Assembly: GCF_901709675.1 (NCBI RefSeq)
Contig: NC_051089.1
Coordinates: forward strand, 9,111,476 to 9,175,475
Source of the DNA: Syngnathus acus
Lineage: Eukaryota; Chordata; Actinopteri; Syngnathiformes; Syngnathidae
Length of the DNA stretch: 64,000 nt
Direction: 5' to 3'
Shown: positions 60,425-64,000 of the stretch, in pieces
Layout of the letters: every line of letters begins with the position of its first letter
Numbering within the stretch: the stretch's first letter is position 1
Made by a program: the position numbers and the translations under genes
The notes under the pieces: model-generated
The model's input: only the letters and a program-made list of their open reading frames with translations
Database searches by the model: none
Told to the model about the DNA's origin: nothing

Positions 60425-62639
60425 CCTTGAAAAGGTCTCAGACCTCAGACTTTAGGTTCATTTAGATGGTAATGATGAGCCATGTTGATGAAAACACAAT
60501 ATAAAGTCATTGCTATGCAGATTTGTTCGTCAGACTTTGTTGTGACTGCCAAGCAAGGCTGCTTGAAACTGCCTATTTAAAATGCAGAGCATGTTGGTAG
60601 CGGGCCGGTTCAGGAATCTACAAGTCTCAAAGGTCGTAGTTGGCTTTCGACCTGTGTGCAGAGGTGTTAGAGCATTATTAAAGATACTTAGCGTAAGCGC
60701 ACAAGAAAGTCAAGTGCAAGAGCATCACTAAATGACAGAGGTGAATCAAGGCCTTCTTGACACAGTCCTGTCAGAAGTGCTCATTATAAGGAAAGAGGGG
60801 AACTTCTCCAGGCTGCATGAATGTGGTGGTGTGGTTTGTTGAATCATGCTGTTTAAAAATAACAGGGCAGATGATATTTATCTTCTGGATAAGATCAGAC
60901 CCCGCTGTAAGGAGAAGCTGTAATTTTAATCATTGAATCTGTATGCCTGATGATAAGGTTCATAATGTGAATTTCCCTGATGAGTTCGTATGAAAGGTTA
61001 TACAGTAGCTGATATTTGGCCATAGCATATTTTCGATTGCAGTAGACGGCTAATTGTTTTTTGAAATTATAATTATTATCTACTAGAGAGCGCTGTCAAG
61101 TTATAACGACTTTGGAACAAATATGACAAATACTGTTTTGTTGTTGTTAAATTAAAATTGAAAACTCCCTTTTTCACATGACATGACATCTTAAATTCTG
61201 AAGCCTCATCTTGCCAAGCTATAAAAATAACTCCGGTGTCTGTCGAGCCAGGATTGTCAATATATGACATATACTTGCAACATTTGGTCCAAGGCGCACA
61301 ACTATTTTCCCACTATATGGGGAAAAATATTAGTGGAAATGGCCACTGCATATACAGACAGAAAAAGACGACGACATCAAATTGTGCCTTCTTGGAAAAC
61401 AAAACAGCTTCCACTCTACTGTGAATACTGTCTACAACAATTTGCCATGTGTCTGTGGGATTTTATTTTATTTGTCCATTCACCCACAAAAACATTTGTG
61501 AGGTTGAAGGACCTGGCAAAGACCATGGACACTATCAGTGTTGTATTTTGTTCCAAACATGTTTGATAGGGTCTAGGTCTTGTTTTCCTCTCAGTTTCTT
61601 CCACACAATGTTTTAGTGAAATCCAAAATTCAAATTCAAAGGGTTCTATTCTAACATTTGATTGATTAGCTTATCTAAATATGTTTCGAGACATACAATA
61701 CAGGCTGCGTTAACATCGACATGTTTAGATGCACTGCATGTGTTACGAGGGTATGGGAAGGACGCTGCATCTCCCCTTGTCATTCATGAAGAAATAGACT
61801 AAAGGTCTCACGCAGAGCAGTAATTGGAAAATTTTAGGTTTCGGGATATTTAGTTCTAATTAGCCGCATTACGCAGCAGGAAGGTGACAAGTGACATTCA
61901 TGGCGCTTACAGCTACCCCTCCTCCCCCTGCCACCCATCAACCGAATGAAAAAAAGCTAAACGTCAAAGGTAATGTTGCTACCATTGGGCGATAGGTCCT
62001 GTCAAAATTGACTTGCAGCCCAAAGTTAAAAGGTTACTGGTGACTGCCTTGAGTAATTAACCCTTGCTGTCATTTTAGCTCAGTCTGCTGCTTCGTTTTC
62101 ATGAGCTGACATTTTAAAAGCTACCGATACATGTTGCAACTTGGTGTGTGAACACCAGTGCTGTTGCAAAATAACGCATATTCCATGAGTAAGAAAAAAA
62201 AAGGGAATATTCGGACATCGTTTGATGGATAGCATCGACACATGATAAGCTGCCATTCCAAAAGATCCTCATGAGAGTCATTTTAGGTTTGGGCAAAAGC
62301 GACATTTTCTCGATCATCCCAGGATTGCAGCCTCAGTGGGCACAAGTTTGCCCTCAGCTAACATTAACTTGCTCAGTCAACAGCCATCTAGAATGTGTCA
62401 GAAACTGTTAGAATTTGCGAGCACAATTTTTTTTTCTACCAGCAAAAATAATTTTTTACTGCGCCTGTTAGAACCCAGTGGGACTCCATACTGGATGGTG
62501 AGTAAGGAGAAACGTTTACAGACAAGATGAAATATATGTGAATGTGAACAGTCTAAAAAGAAAGTATGAGAGATGAGTTAAAAACCTGCGTGTAAAGAAA
62601 ACTGAGGGAAAGCCAGCAATGACGGGAAGTACATTAAAT

Positions 62640-62735
62640 TTAAGGAATAAAACTTGTAAGTTTGGTAAGTTTGTAGGTTTGGTATATCATTTATACCATG
62701 ATATATTTTAGGCCATATCACCCAGCCCTACTAGA
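62640..62735. repeat. MITE-like fragment ending CCCAGCCCTA
   Basis: TATCATTTATACCATGATATATTTTAGGCCATATCACCCAGCCCTA resembles a sequence common at the ends of small fish DNA transposons. Termini and target duplication were not identified. Confidence 0.3.
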
Positions 62736-64000
62736 AACCATAAAATTCATTCTCCATGCTGACCTCTCTTGACCCTCTGTGCTGACAGACAGATTTAGTC
62801 GTTCTCGACTGCCAAAAAGGCTCCTGCTGCCTCATAAACGCCTTCCACCATTTCCCTCATTTTCACACACCCAATTCTGTGACTTGCCTCTGCCTTTTAC
62901 AATAAGTTCTTATTTTTTTTCTCTTTATCTTTTAAGTGTTCTTATTGACACTGTGTTGGTTAAAAGCACATTTGAAGCGTAGCTTATGTGGTTTACATTT
63001 ATTGGACTTGAAGACACACGGTGACTCAATGAGCTGACTCACCATCCAAATGCAAAATATTGATTATTTTCTCTGAAGTCCCTCACACAGACTTGGTGAG
63101 GACACACTGAATGTGTTAAAAGTCATTAAGTGCTCCAGGCCTCAGATGGCATTTTAAAGCAAATTGACTTTAAGTCTGGTAAACTTCCCTATTTTTTTAA
63201 AAATTGCCTCGAGATGTGTGATGAATGAAGCCCGCACATAGTGTATGTGAGGGGCGCGTGTTGACAACCTCTCTGCCTCTCTGTAGTGCTGAACACAGGG
63301 GGTGCATGTGTACTTTGGTGTTGGGCGCATGCAGAGACGTCCAATCTGTGCGCAACCGCGTGCGTGGGTGTGTATAGGGTGCAAGCTCGCCCCCTTGCCA
63401 CCCCGGGGGCTCCGAGCCCATTTCCTGTTGTGCAGTGTGATAAGTTTCCCTGTCAGATCCTCCCAGCACCACTATATTTCTGATAAGCTCCACTGCTAGT
63501 TTTCCCGACCTCTGGCACAGAGATCAATTTGAGATTGATTCGGAATGCCCTGCTGGGCCAAGCTGGAAGATCAATTTGAGATGGATTGTTCCCGCCAGGG
63601 GGGCTGATGACACGCGGCGCACTGCTCACTTGCTTTCCCCCGCTATTTTGCTTTCCTCACCCCTCACTTTCCCTGACCGTTATTTCTTTTGCTCTCTACA
63701 TTTTTCCTCCCGTATCTACTCCTCTTTCAATTGTTTCACACTTGCCCTCTGCACCGCACTCCATCTATCTTTCATGCCTGTGCACCAGTCTTTTATTTAT
63801 GCCTCCCCCTTCGCCCATTCCCACCTGTTTCTCTTTTTTTACCCCCAGTGTAGGCTAATCAGTTGGGATAGAGAGGACTATGAAAACAGAGCGCATGCCT
63901 GAGGAGTGAATGATAAGCCTGCAGGACACTGGTGCTAACTCATCTGGGTAGACACAGTATACTCTCTTCCTCAAGGGTACTCCGACATGGTCACAATGGC

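Larger units (their letters stand above)
54122..64000. other. Long intron (at least 9.9 kb) of the hnRNP-like gene
   Basis: No exon of the RRM part, and no other protein gene, was recognised on either strand. Contents: microsatellite (54266-54338), diverged dispersed-repeat copies (54870-55010, 58660-58753), GA-rich tract (56611-56688), inverted repeats (57179-57241, 60391-60424), a MITE-like fragment near 62660, and several stretches of balanced, non-repetitive composition that look like candidate conserved noncoding elements (56280-56570, 56700-56790, 61760-61930, 63500-63600). Confidence 0.5.

Overview
This window is vertebrate nuclear DNA, almost certainly from a ray-finned (teleost, probably percomorph) fish. 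The genes are split into short exons with GT..AG introns, the flanks are AT-rich with many microsatellites, and there are repeated copies of a dispersed element ending in GGATGGATGG that is typical of teleost genomes. Gene content and order match the fish MC1R neighbourhood. The precise species cannot be told from the sequence.

Nine protein genes were recognised, and all nine lie on the minus strand. From low to high coordinate they are: afg3l1 (mitochondrial m-AAA protease, 3' end cut by the window edge), def8 (Rubicon-homology/C1 zinc protein), mc1r (melanocortin 1 receptor, single coding exon), tcf25 (NULP1), cyba (p22phox), mvd (mevalonate diphosphate decarboxylase), pdcd5, urah (5-hydroxyisourate hydrolase with a visible peroxisomal PTS2), and the 3' part of an hnRNP C/RALY-like RNA-binding protein gene whose RRM exons lie beyond the right edge. 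For seven genes every coding exon could be placed, with splice phases that sum to an intact frame (def8 440, mc1r 323, tcf25 676, cyba 185, mvd 416, pdcd5 125 and urah 143 residues). afg3l1 is intact from its start codon to the window edge; one acceptor (near 4203) is less certain.

Region by region: 1-5.3 kb afg3l1; 5.3-6.8 kb intergenic with one dispersed repeat; 6.8-12.7 kb def8; 12.7-21.4 kb a gene desert between def8 and mc1r holding a 65 bp tandem duplication, a long dispersed-repeat copy and a 56 bp inverted repeat; 21.4-22.4 kb mc1r; 22.4-26 kb upstream sequence with a dead Tc1-like transposon; 26-33.3 kb tcf25; 34.8-46 kb a dense block cyba-mvd-pdcd5-urah; 48.5-64 kb the hnRNP-like gene with an intron of at least 9.9 kb.

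The genes do not form a pathway. They are housekeeping and tissue-specific neighbours held together by synteny: the tcf25-mc1r-def8-afg3l1 order and relative orientation are the same as at human 16q24.3. TUBB3, which sits between MC1R and DEF8 in human, was not found here. I found no clear candidate for a wholly new biological system. The most useful unexplained signals are the 56 bp near-perfect hairpin between def8 and mc1r, the start-stop upstream ORF arrangement at def8, and paired ATCAAT/ATTGAT elements in the long intron of the hnRNP-like gene.
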